Positions 42,742 to 52,385 are shown, counted from the first letter of the stretch. The stretch is DNA of 64,000 bases from G964291335 sp964291335 (GCA_964291335.2 OZ219748.1:1798001-1862000), one strand, 5' to 3'. Program-made: numbers and translations. Notes: generated by a model not told the origin, from the letters alone.

Positions 42742-44406
42742 TTGGATTCACAGCATACTTTACGCGTCATTCCCCTGGGCGGCCTGGGCGAAATCGGCAA
42801 AAACATGATGGCCCTGGAGTGGGGCAACGATATTATCGTCGTTGACTGCGGCGTGCAGTTCCCCACTGAGGATATGCTGGGCGTTGACCTGATAGTCCCC
42901 GATGTTTCCTATCTGGTAGAGCGGGCCGACCGGGTGCGCGGCATTCTGATTACCCATGGCCACGAGGATCATATTGGCGCCCTGCCTTTTGTGCTGCCCC
43001 GGCTGCCGGTTCCGGTGTATGCGCCCCGTCTGGCGCACGGGCTGATTTCCGTCAAGCTGCGGGAGTATCGGGCCACCCGGGACGCAACGGTGGAAATCAT
43101 AGAGCCGGATGTACCCTATCAGTTTGGCGAGAACTTTTCCGCCCACTGGTTCCGGGTTTGCCACAGCATACCCGATGCGATGGGCATTGTTATCGGCACG
43201 CCTCTGGGCACGGTAGTTCATACCGGGGATTTCAAGATTGATCACACGCCGGTGGATGGCCAGACTATTAGCCTGGCTGCCCTGGCGGAACATGGCGCTA
43301 ACGGGGTTCTGCTTCTTTGCTCCGATTCGACTTACGCTGAGCGAGCCGGATATACCCCTTCGGAGCAGGTTCTCACCGACTCGCTGGATCGGGCGGTTGA
43401 AGACGCCGCCGGCCGGGTGATGGTGGCCACCTTTGCCTCCCTGATTTCGCGGATTCAGCAGGTAATGAACGCCGCGGTCAGGCATGGGCGCAAGGTAGCC
43501 ATTGTGGGCCGCAGTATGGCGGATAACGTGCATATGGCTTCGGAAATGGGTTATCTCTCTTTCCCCCCGGATACCCTGGTGGGCCTGAACGAAATCCGGC
43601 GCTGCCCGCCGGAGCAGGTTCTGCTGCTGACTACCGGCAGTCAGGGGGAGCCTACTTCAGCCCTGGTCCGTATCGCTAACCAGGAACACCGGGACGTTTC
43701 AGTGATGGAAGGGGATACGGTGGTTATTTCGGCTACCCCCATACCCGGCAACGAACTGCTGGTCAGCCGGACTATTGATAACCTGCTGCGGCAGGGCGCC
43801 AACGTTCTGTATGACCGGGTTGCCCTGGTTCACGTTCATGGGCATGCCAGCCAGGAAGAACTGAAGCTGATGCTGAGTTTGACCAAGCCCAGGTTTTTTG
43901 TGCCGGTGCATGGCGAGTATCGCCACCTGATGGCCCACGCCCGTTTGGCCTGGGATATGGGCGTTGGGGAGTCGGGGATTTTTGTTCTGGAAGACGGCGA
44001 TGTGCTGGAGCTGAGCCAGAGCGGCGGCCAGGTGGTGGAAACTGTGCCGGCCGGCCCAATTTACATTGATGGTTTGAGCACGCGGGATAGCCGGAGCGGC
44101 GTGCTGCAGGAACGCCGCGCCCTGGCCCGGGACGGTGTGGTAGTGCTGCTGTTAACCACCCACCGAAGCACCGGCCTGCCGGCTGGCCCGACTAAAGTTC
44201 TGTCCAGCGGCTTTATGGAAGCTGAAGAAACGTGTTCTCTGTTTCCGCGGCTGTCGAAGCTGCTGGACGCGCTGGTCGATGACCAGCCCGAACTGCTGGA
44301 TGACCATGCCCAGCTGAAGGAAGAACTGCATCATTCTGCGCGTCGTTTCTTGCAGACTGAGGTACGCCGTCGTCCTACCATTGTACCGGTAGTTCTGGAA
44401 GTATAG
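42742..44406 (+). CDS. rnj: Ribonuclease J
   Basis: 554 residues, the standard RNase J length. MDSQHTLRVIPLGGLGEIGKN opens the beta-lactamase domain; HGHEDH (72-77) binds the two metal ions, with GDFKIDHTPVDG, VGRSM and HVHGHA further on for the beta-CASP part. TTG 42742 with AGGAA upstream is chosen over the open frame to 42538, whose extra 68 residues are unlike the family. It acts in 5'-3' and endonucleolytic mRNA and rRNA processing. Confidence 0.95.
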   Translation: MDSQHTLRVIPLGGLGEIGKNMMALEWGNDIIVVDCGVQFPTEDMLGVDLIVPDVSYLVERADRVRGILITHGHEDHIGALPFVLPRLPVPVYAPRLAHGLISVKLREYRATRDATVEIIEPDVPYQFGENFSAHWFRVCHSIPDAMGIVIGTPLGTVVHTGDFKIDHTPVDGQTISLAALAEHGANGVLLLCSDSTYAERAGYTPSEQVLTDSLDRAVEDAAGRVMVATFASLISRIQQVMNAAVRHGRKVAIVGRSMADNVHMASEMGYLSFPPDTLVGLNEIRRCPPEQVLLLTTGSQGEPTSALVRIANQEHRDVSVMEGDTVVISATPIPGNELLVSRTIDNLLRQGANVLYDRVALVHVHGHASQEELKLMLSLTKPRFFVPVHGEYRHLMAHARLAWDMGVGESGIFVLEDGDVLELSQSGGQVVETVPAGPIYIDGLSTRDSRSGVLQERRALARDGVVVLLLTTHRSTGLPAGPTKVLSSGFMEAEETCSLFPRLSKLLDALVDDQPELLDDHAQLKEELHHSARRFLQTEVRRRPTIVPVVLEV

Positions 44407-44636
44407 CTTTACCGGCCCCTGAACCGGTATTTCCCTGATTCGCCCCGGCCGGGCGTCCCGGGGAAGGTCAACGCCTCCCAGGTCGCGCTGTATTGCCTCC
44501 AGGCAGCCCCGGGTTGCTGACCTGGTCCCAATAGGACCGGGAATCAGTCAAAGGCTTCCTCATCGCTCCTTTAAGTTTCTGTTCCGTTCCCCTAATATCG
44601 AGGGTGGAAGGCTATTTTCACTTGCGCAGGGAAAAT

Positions 44637-46805
44637 ATGGCGAATTCAGCGCGCTTAAATCAAACCCGCAACTCCGCTTCAACCGGGGGCGCTTTCCCGT
44701 CTTTCTCCCCCGGATTTCTGCTGGTGGATCTGGCAGTGGTTCTGACTATTGCCGCTGCTGCCGCTGTGTTTCTGTGGCAGTATGCGGACTTCCGGAAGGA
44801 AGCCTATACCGCCCTGGGGTATGGCTGGGCGCCGGTGTCCCTTTGGGGTCTGGCTGCCCTGGCTGCCCTGCGCTACCGTATCCGATGGCTGCTGCGTCAT
44901 TTGCACTGGCTGCTGGCCTCGGCCGGCGTTGTCGTCATCAGCGTTGGCTTGCTGGCCTTCTTCGATGCTGATTACGGGCAGCTGGCTTTCATCGGTCTGG
45001 GCGGGCGCTGGGGGCAGGCCCTGGTTGGCGAATCTCTCTTATGGGGAAGTGTTCGTCTGGCAGCCATTGCGCTGGTTATACCGCTGACCATTGCCCCCCG
45101 GGCCTTTGGTCGCTGGTACTGGCGGGCCCTTGCCGCCGCCGGCCGGTTTCTTCGGGCCGTTGGGCTGGCGATGGTCTGGCTGACCCGGCAAGGGGGGCGC
45201 GCCGGGTCGGCCATCTTCGTGCGGGAACGACGTCCGAACTGGCTGGAGAGCATATTCCACCGGTTCGGCCAAAGGCTGGCCGGCGGCGCCGGCGCGGCCG
45301 CTTCGCCAAAGAAGCCGGCGGCGGTATCTGCCGGGCCGCAGGCAATGCCCGCGACGGTGGACGGGGAAGAGGAAACGCCGGCGCCCCTGGCGCCGGTGCA
45401 GGCTAAAGGTTCCAAATGGCATTTGCCGCCGATGGACCTGTTATCCCCGGTGGAAGCCCGCGCCACGGACGAAAAATTGTTGCAGCAAATGTCGGCGGAG
45501 ATTGAGCATGCCCTGGCGGATCATGGGGTGAATGTGGAGGTTGCCGACGTTAAGGCTGGCCCGCGTATTGCCCGGTTCGGCCTGATGCCCGGTTGGGTAC
45601 AGAAAAAAGGGACTGGCAAGGATGCCCCCGACGCTGGCGAGCGCAGTCGGGTGCGGGTGCAGAGCATTATGGCCCGGGAGAAGGACCTGGCCCTGGCGAT
45701 CAGCGCCCCCAGCCTGCGCTTTGAGCAGGTGCCCGGGGAAGCCCTGCTGGGCCTGGAAGTGCCGTCCCCGTGTCCCGGCAAGGTTACCCTTTCCGAAGTT
45801 GTGGACGCCCAGGATTTCCGCAGGACGGCAGCCAGGGGCGGCTTGCCGGTTGCCCTGGGGGCCGATGCCAGTGGCGCTCCGGTGTCGGTGGACTTGAGCG
45901 CCTTGCCGCATATGATGATTGCCGGCGCCACCGGCAGCGGCAAAAGCGTCTGTATCAACTCCATTGTCGCTTCCCTGCTCCTTACCAAGCCGCCGGACCA
46001 GCTGCGGCTGCTGATGGTAGATCCCAAGCAGGTGGAACTTACGCCGTTTAACGGTATTCCCCATCTGGTAACGCCGGTGATTACCGAGGTGGACGAAGTG
46101 AGCCCAATGCTTAAGGGCATGCTTCGGGAGATGACTCGCCGCTATAAGTCCATGGCCGAAATAGGGGTACGCAACATAACCGGCTACAATGCCAAAGCCC
46201 CCGCTCCTATGCCCTTTCTGGTGCTGATTGTGGATGAGCTGGCGGACTTGATGCTGGTAGGCGGGTTTGATATTGAGCAATCTCTGGTACGGCTGGCCCA
46301 ATTGGGCCGGGCCGCCGGAATTCACCTGGTGCTGGCGACGCAGCGTCCGTCGGTTAAGGTGGTAACCGGGCTCTTGAAGGCCAACATACCCAGTCGGGTA
46401 GCCTTTGCGGTCGCTTCGCAGGTGGATGCGCGGGTAGTTATGGATACGGTGGGGGCGGAAAAACTGCTGGGCAAGGGCGATATGCTGCTGCTTACCAACG
46501 ACTCGCCCAAACCTCGGCGGGTACAGGGCGCTTTGGTGGTGGATGAGGAAACCGAGGGAATTGTGGGCTTCTGGCAGAAGCAGAAAGGCCCGCCCTTGCC
46601 GGAAATAACCCTGGATGAAGGAGATGATGAAGAGGAGGGGGATAGTCCGGTGGACGATGGAATCTACCAGAAAGCCAGAGAGCTGGCTTTGCGCAACCCT
46701 AACCTGACCTCGTCCCTGCTGGAGCGGCGGTTGAAAATCGGCGGCAGCCGGGCGGCGCAGGTTCTGGAAATGCTGGAAGATGAAGGGCTGACGGTTTCCC
46801 GTTAA
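44637..46805 (+). CDS. ftsK: DNA translocase FtsK/SpoIIIE
   Basis: 722 residues. Four to five N-terminal membrane helices are followed by an Ala/Pro linker (about 205-255), the FtsK alpha/beta ATPase domain (Walker A GATGSGKS, Walker B LVLIVDELADLM, ATQRPSVKVVTGLLKANIPSRV) and a C-terminal winged gamma domain (SSLLERRLKIGGSRAAQVLEMLEDEGL) that reads KOPS-like sequences. ATG 44637 has CAGGGA upstream; an in-frame GTG lies at 44604. It pumps DNA at the division septum. Confidence 0.95.
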   Translation: MANSARLNQTRNSASTGGAFPSFSPGFLLVDLAVVLTIAAAAAVFLWQYADFRKEAYTALGYGWAPVSLWGLAALAALRYRIRWLLRHLHWLLASAGVVVISVGLLAFFDADYGQLAFIGLGGRWGQALVGESLLWGSVRLAAIALVIPLTIAPRAFGRWYWRALAAAGRFLRAVGLAMVWLTRQGGRAGSAIFVRERRPNWLESIFHRFGQRLAGGAGAAASPKKPAAVSAGPQAMPATVDGEEETPAPLAPVQAKGSKWHLPPMDLLSPVEARATDEKLLQQMSAEIEHALADHGVNVEVADVKAGPRIARFGLMPGWVQKKGTGKDAPDAGERSRVRVQSIMAREKDLALAISAPSLRFEQVPGEALLGLEVPSPCPGKVTLSEVVDAQDFRRTAARGGLPVALGADASGAPVSVDLSALPHMMIAGATGSGKSVCINSIVASLLLTKPPDQLRLLMVDPKQVELTPFNGIPHLVTPVITEVDEVSPMLKGMLREMTRRYKSMAEIGVRNITGYNAKAPAPMPFLVLIVDELADLMLVGGFDIEQSLVRLAQLGRAAGIHLVLATQRPSVKVVTGLLKANIPSRVAFAVASQVDARVVMDTVGAEKLLGKGDMLLLTNDSPKPRRVQGALVVDEETEGIVGFWQKQKGPPLPEITLDEGDDEEEGDSPVDDGIYQKARELALRNPNLTSSLLERRLKIGGSRAAQVLEMLEDEGLTVSR

Positions 46806-46834
46806 GCAAGCGTTGTTCTTTGTGGTATCATATG

Positions 46835-46865
46835 CCTGCCGGCTTGCCGTCGGCAGGTTTATTTT
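46835..46865 (+). terminator. Rho-independent terminator after ftsK
   Basis: CCTGCCG and CGGCAGG pair (7 bp) with a 9-base loop, followed by TTTATTTT. Confidence 0.8.
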
Positions 46866-46886
46866 CTCCTTGACGCTTGTTTTCCC

Positions 46887-47525
46887 TTGCTGATTGACCT
46901 GCATACCCATAGCTACCCGATGTCCGATGACAGCTTTGTCAGCGTGGATGAGCTCATTGTGCAGGCCAAAGCTCTGGGGCTGGATGGCATTTGCCTGACC
47001 GACCACGACGCCTTTTGGCCGTTGACGGTGGTGCAGGAACTATCCAGACGGCATAACTTTGTGGTTCTGCCGGGCAGTGAAGTGAACACCGACGCCGGGC
47101 ATACCCTGGTTTTTGGCCTGGAATGCTATGAATTCGGCTTGCACAAGCCCCCTTTTTTGCGCCAGCGCGTGAAGCGGCGGCAAGGAGCGATGATTGCGGC
47201 GCACCCTTACCGACGCCGCTTTCTGGCGGAACCGGGCCGCCGGCCCGAAGCTCGAGCCGAGATGCTGAAGCGGGCAGCGGCTGATGATTACTTTGGGCTG
47301 TGTGATGCGGTCGAGGGGGTCAACGGTCGGGGGAAGCCGGAAGAAAACGCCTTTTCCCGGGACCTGGCCGCTGCCTTGAAGCTGCCGGCCACCGGCGGCA
47401 GCGATGCCCATCGGGCGTCGCAACTGGGCACCGCAGCTACCCGTTTTGAGCGGCCGGTTCGCAGCCTCGGCGACCTGGTTGCTGAAATCAGGGCGGGCCG
47501 CTTCCGCCCGGAAGTAATAGCTTGA
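46887..47525 (+). CDS. PHP-domain phosphoesterase
   Basis: 212 residues. The PHP metal motifs appear in order: DLHTHS (4-9), LTDHDAF, GSEVNT, AAHPYRR and GGSDAHRA. This is the stand-alone PHP type related to YciV/TrpH (RNase AM), acting on nucleotides or RNA ends. The TTG start at 46887 gives the usual MxIDLHTH opening; no clear ribosome binding site is seen. Confidence 0.9.
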   Translation: MLIDLHTHSYPMSDDSFVSVDELIVQAKALGLDGICLTDHDAFWPLTVVQELSRRHNFVVLPGSEVNTDAGHTLVFGLECYEFGLHKPPFLRQRVKRRQGAMIAAHPYRRRFLAEPGRRPEARAEMLKRAAADDYFGLCDAVEGVNGRGKPEENAFSRDLAAALKLPATGGSDAHRASQLGTAATRFERPVRSLGDLVAEIRAGRFRPEVIA

Positions 47526-47614
47526 AGAACAATACCGGGGCATAATCGGTAAAACACTCTTTTGTTGACCCACTCCCGCCGGACGATACCGGCCCAGGGG
47601 ACGGAACAGGCGAC

Positions 47615-48592
47615 ATGGCTGAAGCATTGCGAGTAGAAAACCTTCACGTAGAGTTCAAGACGGCTGCCGGGCCGGTAAAAGCGTTGAACGGCGTGAGCTT
47701 TTCCCAGGAAGAAAACCAGGTTTATTGCGTAGTGGGAGAGAGCGGCGCTGGCAAGAGCACCCTGGCCCTGGCGGTTATGGGCCTGCTGCCGGTTTCGGCC
47801 ACCGTTACCCAGGGCAGCATTTACTTCGGAGGAGTTGACCTGCTGCAGGCCAGCCAGGAGCATTTGCGCAGCGTCCGGGGCCGGGCAATGTCCATGATAT
47901 TTCAGGATGCCCAGTCGGCCCTTAACCCGGTTCAGACAGTAGGCGCCCAACTGGAGGAGGTCATCCTCAACCACACCGGGCTGAACAGCCGTCAGTCTAA
48001 CCGGATGGCGCTGGAAATCCTCCGCGAACTGGGGCTGCCCGACCCGCGGCGCATTCTGGGCGAATACCCTTTTAACCTGAGCGGCGGTATGTGCCAGCGG
48101 GTAATGATTGCCATTGCGATGGTAATGCGGCCCCGTCTGATTATCGCTGACGAGGCTACCTCCGGGCTGGATGTTACCCTGCAAGCGGAAATACTGGAGC
48201 GGCTTAAAAGCCTGTGCCGCGACTTCAACTCAGCGGTGCTGCTGATTACCCACGACATGGGCATTGTGGCCTATATGGGCAACCGGGTGGCGGTGATGTA
48301 TGCCGGCGCTTTGGCGGAAACGGCGGATGTGATTCCGCTGTTTCAGGAACCACGCCACCCTTATACCTGGTCGCTGATTCAGTCTTTGCCCCGGCTGGAC
48401 GATGTGGGCAAACGCCTGCGGCCCCTGCCAGGCAGCCCGCCGGATCTGTTAAACCTGCCCAACCAGTGCGCTTTTCTGCCCCGCTGCCAGAAGGCGCGCA
48501 GCGAGTGTCGCACGCAGCCCCGACCACCCCTGACCGAGGCGGAGCCGGGGCACGCTGTGGCCTGCTACAACCCGATGGACGTCAGCCGGTGA
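47615..48592 (+). CDS. dppD: Peptide-type ABC transporter ATP-binding protein (OppD/DppD-like)
   Basis: 325 residues. Walker A GESGAGKST, signature LSGGMCQR, Walker B IIADEATSGLDVT and the C-terminal oligopeptide-transporter extension with Cys residues (CAFLPRCQKARSEC) identify an OppD/DppD subunit. DEATS replaces the usual DEPTT, and Cys replaces the first Gln of the signature. No DppF partner or permeases lie nearby; the permeases at 30304-32261 lack an ATPase, so this could serve them. Confidence 0.9.
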   Translation: MAEALRVENLHVEFKTAAGPVKALNGVSFSQEENQVYCVVGESGAGKSTLALAVMGLLPVSATVTQGSIYFGGVDLLQASQEHLRSVRGRAMSMIFQDAQSALNPVQTVGAQLEEVILNHTGLNSRQSNRMALEILRELGLPDPRRILGEYPFNLSGGMCQRVMIAIAMVMRPRLIIADEATSGLDVTLQAEILERLKSLCRDFNSAVLLITHDMGIVAYMGNRVAVMYAGALAETADVIPLFQEPRHPYTWSLIQSLPRLDDVGKRLRPLPGSPPDLLNLPNQCAFLPRCQKARSECRTQPRPPLTEAEPGHAVACYNPMDVSR

Positions 48593-48602
48593 GTGCGGCG
48601 CA

Positions 48603-49685
48603 TTATCTTGCGGGCCGCCGGCTGCCGGGGGATTGAGCGGCCAGGTCGGCTACCAGCAATTCCAGGGCCAGATCCTCTGAATCTACCTGGCCGGTCTTTA
48701 ATGCCAGGTCGGTTTGCAGCAACTGCTGGAAGCGGCGGTCCAGGTCGGCCCAGGAATTACGGTGGGCCTGGTTTGCCGTTTTTCGGGCGACAAAGGGCGG
48801 CACCCCCAGTTTGGCTGCCAGTTCCTGCTGACTGAGCCGCTGGTCGAGCCAATAGCGGGCTAAAGCTACCAGCCGCAGCTGTCGTTCCACCATTCCGATG
48901 ATGTAAGGCAAAGCGGCGCCGTCCTGCCGCAGTCGCTGCAACAGGCGCAAGGCCTCCGGAGCCCGTCCCTCAATCAGCGCGTCCACGGCGTTAAAGATGC
49001 TGGCCTCCCGAACCTGAGCCACCATTTTCGGTATGTCCGATTCCTCTATGCTGCGCCCGGCGGCGTAGAGGGACAACTTTTCCAGTTCCCGATCCAGGGT
49101 CCACAGGTCATTGCCCACCAGGTCTGCCATGGTCTGGATGGCTGCCGGGCTGATGCCGGCTCCCTTGGTCTGGGCTAATTCCTTGATGTAGCGAGCCAGG
49201 GCCTCTCCGTTGGGAGCGGCCAGTTTATTGACCTGAGCTGCATTGGTTAAGGCTCGCAGCAAAGGGTTGGCATCGGAAAGCATCTGGTCAACAAAGCAGA
49301 GGAGGGTGCTGTCCGGCATTTGGGAAATAGCGGCTGGCAGCCGTTCCCATTCTCCGAGGGCGCGGGCGTTCCGGCCCCGGCTGCTCCGCCCGCCCCGGTT
49401 TTCCAGCAGTCCCAGCAGTCCGTTAACGATTACCAGGCGGCAGGGGTCCATAAAAGGCAGGGCGTTGCAGACGGCCAGCAAGTCGGGCAGCTTGAGGTCG
49501 TTGCCGTTCAGCTGGTGGCGGTTGGCGTCCAGCAGGCTGTCGGCGCCGGTATCGGAAGAGATGCGTTTCAACTGGTCAGAGACCAGAAAACTGTCCCCGT
49601 AGATTACATAAACGGGCAAGGTTCCTCTGCGCTCGGCGGCCCGGCTTTTCCTGACGTTGCGTGGGCTACCATCCACAACCCCCAT
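48603..49685 (-). CDS. holA: DNA polymerase III delta subunit
   Basis: 360 residues. YVIYGDSFLVSDQLKRI opens the AAA+-like first domain; ALPFMDPCRLVIV, SDANPLLRAL and the C-terminal FNAVDALIEGRAPEALRLLQRL and PYIIGMVERQLRLVALA match the delta subunit of the clamp loader. It opens the beta clamp. It converges with the ABC ATPase gene with a 10-base gap. The N-terminal 22 residues before LPVYVIYG are longer than usual, so the true start may lie a little downstream. Confidence 0.9.
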   Translation of the reverse strand: MGVVDGSPRNVRKSRAAERRGTLPVYVIYGDSFLVSDQLKRISSDTGADSLLDANRHQLNGNDLKLPDLLAVCNALPFMDPCRLVIVNGLLGLLENRGGRSSRGRNARALGEWERLPAAISQMPDSTLLCFVDQMLSDANPLLRALTNAAQVNKLAAPNGEALARYIKELAQTKGAGISPAAIQTMADLVGNDLWTLDRELEKLSLYAAGRSIEESDIPKMVAQVREASIFNAVDALIEGRAPEALRLLQRLRQDGAALPYIIGMVERQLRLVALARYWLDQRLSQQELAAKLGVPPFVARKTANQAHRNSWADLDRRFQQLLQTDLALKTGQVDSEDLALELLVADLAAQSPGSRRPAR

Positions 49686-49991
49686 TTTCGTATCGGATAC
49701 ACCCTCATTTCAGGCCGGTATGCCATTGTTGCCATTCACTAATCTTTTTCCATCGGAAAACCCTTCCAGATCTCTCCGGAAATCTTTATAGCAGCCCTTT
49801 GTATTCCCGGCGCTGCATGCGAATATAAATCCGCTGTTAGCACAATCGATGAATGTCCCAGCCATTCCTGTACCACCTTGAAAAACTATCGTGCAATTAT
49901 TTCAATAATTTTACTACCAAACGCAAACCCGGAACCGACCAGGCTGCAATCTGAGGCCAAACCGTGATTGCCCGGGTCAGCAAGACCGCGG
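49686..49991. other. Intergenic, nothing recognised
   Basis: About 300 bases upstream of holA. It is more AT-rich than its surroundings and shows no gene, repeat or RNA that I can support. Confidence 0.5.
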
Positions 49992-50540
49992 AACGGTAAT
50001 TTCAATATCAAGGAAACTGCCAGGATTGTCGGCGTAAACACCCGAACAGTCCGCGCCTGGCTCTACCGGCCCCCCCCCCCCGCTGCCCCATTTCCGGGGA
50101 AACCGACGAGTCATCATTCCGCACCATACCATCCCATTGCTTTTTCCGGCGCTTTTTCCGGCCAAAGAGCTGAGGCCGGCCGCCGCCCGGGTCGCTGTAT
50201 GCCCGGAGCCCAACAGCGCCTGACCCGTCCTGAGCGGCGTGGCGCCGCAAGTCAAAGATGACGGGTTCACCCTACCGACCGGGAAAACCCGCAACTGCGG
50301 GTGGAAATCGAAACGGACCAGGCAGCGCCCAGACAGACTATTATGGGATAGTCCGAAGGAACCGGCATCAGCCACAACGAAGTGCAGGCGGAGCAGATAC
50401 TGGAAAGCGAAGGGGAGTTCATTGGAATCGCCCTCCGGCAGAAATACAGCATGGACGCCGTAACGGGAACAGTGGATCAGGAAGTCAGCATGGGGCTGAA
50501 CGGCCCCCGAGACTCGGCGCAGAATGGCAACCGGCGCTGA
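49992..50540 (+). pseudogene. Decayed helix-turn-helix protein gene
   Basis: Two fragments lie in line. The first (49992-50070) encodes NFNIKETARIVGVNTRTVRAWL, a good helix-turn-helix resembling that of the protein at 7207-7725. It runs into a 12-base C tract (50070-50081) and loses sense. The second (about 50262-50540) encodes a protein-like stretch (LRVEIETDQAAPRQTIMG, then a TAG at 50349-50351, then ISHNEVQAEQILESEGEF and more). The TAG and loss of frame suggest a dead gene. That the two parts belong together is inferred. Confidence 0.4.
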
Positions 50541-50616
50541 CGAATTGATATACCCCGACCCGGAAGATCAGGATTTACCGGTTGCAGAAAATCACTCTAA
50601 AAAAGAGCAGGAAAAT

Positions 50617-51613
50617 ATGACCTGGATATTCCGGCAGTCGATTACCCGGGGATGCACTATCCGATGGGCTATGATTGGGATAATGGCCCTGTTAGTTATC
50701 ACCACCACCGTCGCCGCAACTACCGGCACTGCCCAGGCCCATAGCAAACGCCCACCCGAACCAATCAACCTCAGGATAACCGCCATAACCAGCACTTCGA
50801 TAACCCTTACTATGGAACGCCGGCCCGTATAGCGGCTGCCCAACCAACCACTTCCGGGTCAGCAGGTTCAATTCCCACGATAGCGACTTCATAGAGGTGG
50901 CAAACCCGATCGTTCCAACCAGTGGTCTCCTGACCAAAACGTTCATAAACCTGCGGCCGGAAACGGCACACTTACTCATCGTCAGCGCAGAGCCCCAGCG
51001 CGAGGAAGGCAGCCCCTGTGTTTACGGCACCGGACTGCAATCGTCAATCCGGGCAACCACCCTGCCGGCAGCCCCGGCTGCCGAATCCGTCCCCGCCGTG
51101 GACCCAACCCCCATGCCGGGGAACAACGACATGCGGGGAATGCCGCGGGAAAATGCGGCCACCCCAACCCCCATACGGGAAATAGAAGTGGTCAAGGACG
51201 GCATCACCTACGGAAAGGGCGAGGGGCAGACGCCAAAGCTGACCATCACCGAAGGAGACTCGGGAACCAGAACAGTACCCCTTACCCTCCGGCTTACGGG
51301 AACTCCATCCCATGACGTCAGCGTGCGGGTCAAGTTCCAGAAACCCAACGACCTGGAAGTTCGCGGCAAGAGAGACGCCGGCGCAGACCGGGACTTCTAC
51401 TTTATGGACCGGGTATTCACCTGGGAAGCCGGCGCCACCGGCGCAGCCCTGACCAAAACGGTGAACCTGCGGATCATCGGCGACACCCGGGAAGAAAACG
51501 ACGAAACAGTGCGATTCATCGTCAACCGGCCGAAGACCGAAGATCCGAACGTCAGGCTTTCCGGCAGATGCAGCCGGATTTTCGTCCAGGTAGTCATCGC
51601 CAACGACGACTGA
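50617..51613 (+). pseudogene. Exported FnIII/Calx-beta protein, frameshifted
   Basis: An ATG at 50617 with AGCAGGA upstream opens a signal peptide (IGIMALLVITTTVAATTGTAQA) and a fibronectin III domain (PPEPINLRITAITSTSITLT) that stops at 50832. One base near 50812 is extra: shifting to the next frame restores WNAGPYSGC...FRVSRF and the rest of the FnIII domain, then a Pro-rich linker and a Calx-beta domain (LTITEGDSGTRTVPLTLRL, GDTREENDETVRFIV) ending at 51613. The gene therefore spans two frames. Decay or an assembly error are both possible. It resembles a short surface protein related to the FnIII protein downstream. Confidence 0.8.
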
Positions 51614-51670
51614 CCTTGCAACAGGTTCCCGCTTTCCCGTCCCTGAGGAACCGACCAGCCCAGACGCAAC

Positions 51671-51704
51671 CGGCCCGGCGTTGTCAGAGAATAACGCCGG
51701 GCCG
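51671..51704 (+). terminator. Hairpin after the Calx-beta gene
   Basis: A perfect 12-bp stem (CGGCCCGGCGTT with AACGCCGGGCCG) around a 10-base loop, followed by CCTGTTT, 58 bases past the stop codon. Confidence 0.7.
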
Positions 51705-51839
51705 CCTGTTTCCCCAAATCCAACAGCATAAGGCTGGAGCGCCGAACGCGCCGGCGGGCTGTACCGGAACGTCCGGCGTGCTGACGGGGAACGGTACACG
51801 GTAACAACCGACCTGGCTTCCTGCGAGTACGCGCCGGGA

Positions 51840-52130
51840 TACAAGGGCTGACCGGTCAGCAGCGTCAGCAACTCCCGGGCCTGACGGACTTTTTTAATCC
51901 GGGAATAGACGGTTCCTTCCGTGCTTCCGGGATGGCCAGGAGCCGGCTGCTGTCGGCCATGCTGCTGTCTTCAGCGTACAGCGCTACGGCCTGGGCCTTA
52001 AGCTGCTCCGGCTGGTGGGGACGCCCGGTTCCCGGGACGAAGTGGTAGTGGCATTGGCCGCAGCGGTAAGTCTGCTTGCTGCGGGAGTGGCCGTATTGGG
52101 GGGGCCAGGTGGAGCCGCAGCGGGGTCATT
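51840..52130 (-). pseudogene. Relic of an IS1-like transposase (InsA zinc finger and HTH)
   Basis: On the minus strand from about 52128: PRCGSTWPPQYGHSRSKQ, then YRCGQCHYHFVPGTGRPH, then LKAQAVALYAE, a segment that reads like the InsA zinc-ribbon and following helix of IS1-type transposases. The first expected Cys codon is TGA (52128-52126). Near 51918 the frame changes, after which GTVYSRIKKVRQARELL continues as the HTH end. At least one stop and one frameshift make it inactive. No terminal inverted repeats were identified. A second fragment of the same zinc finger is at 60971-61100. Confidence 0.65.
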
Positions 52131-52290
52131 GCATTCCGTCCCGGTACACTCCAGGTTGGGCCATGCTGCTGCCTGCTGGCAGTCTGATTTTCCGGCAAAC
52201 CCTGCTATGCACTTATCCCAACGCATGTTGGGGATACCGGCGTCGGTCAGGGAGCTGGCATAGTCCAGCAGCATATCCCAACGCAGCGTA

Positions 52291-52320
52291 AAGGGATGCC
52301 CCGACGTCGGGGCATCCCTT
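52291..52320. terminator. Perfect 30-bp palindrome downstream of the FnIII protein gene
   Basis: Positions 52291-52305 are exactly complementary to 52306-52320 (AAGGGATGCCCCGAC and its reverse complement). It ends in TTTAC on the minus strand. It probably serves as a terminator for the large minus-strand gene, possibly in both directions. Confidence 0.6.
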
Positions 52321-52336
52321 ACATGCGGCGGCGGTT

Positions 52337-52369
52337 CCGGGCCGCCCGATAGCCCATCAGGCGGCCCGG
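52337..52369 (-). terminator. GC hairpin directly after the FnIII protein gene
   Basis: CCGGGCCGCC and GGCGGCCCGG form a perfect 10-bp stem with a 13-base loop, 17 bases past the stop codon on the minus strand. No T-run follows; it forms a double hairpin block with the palindrome at 52291-52320. Confidence 0.5.
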
Positions 52370-52385
52370 CATGGCTGCTGGCCGG

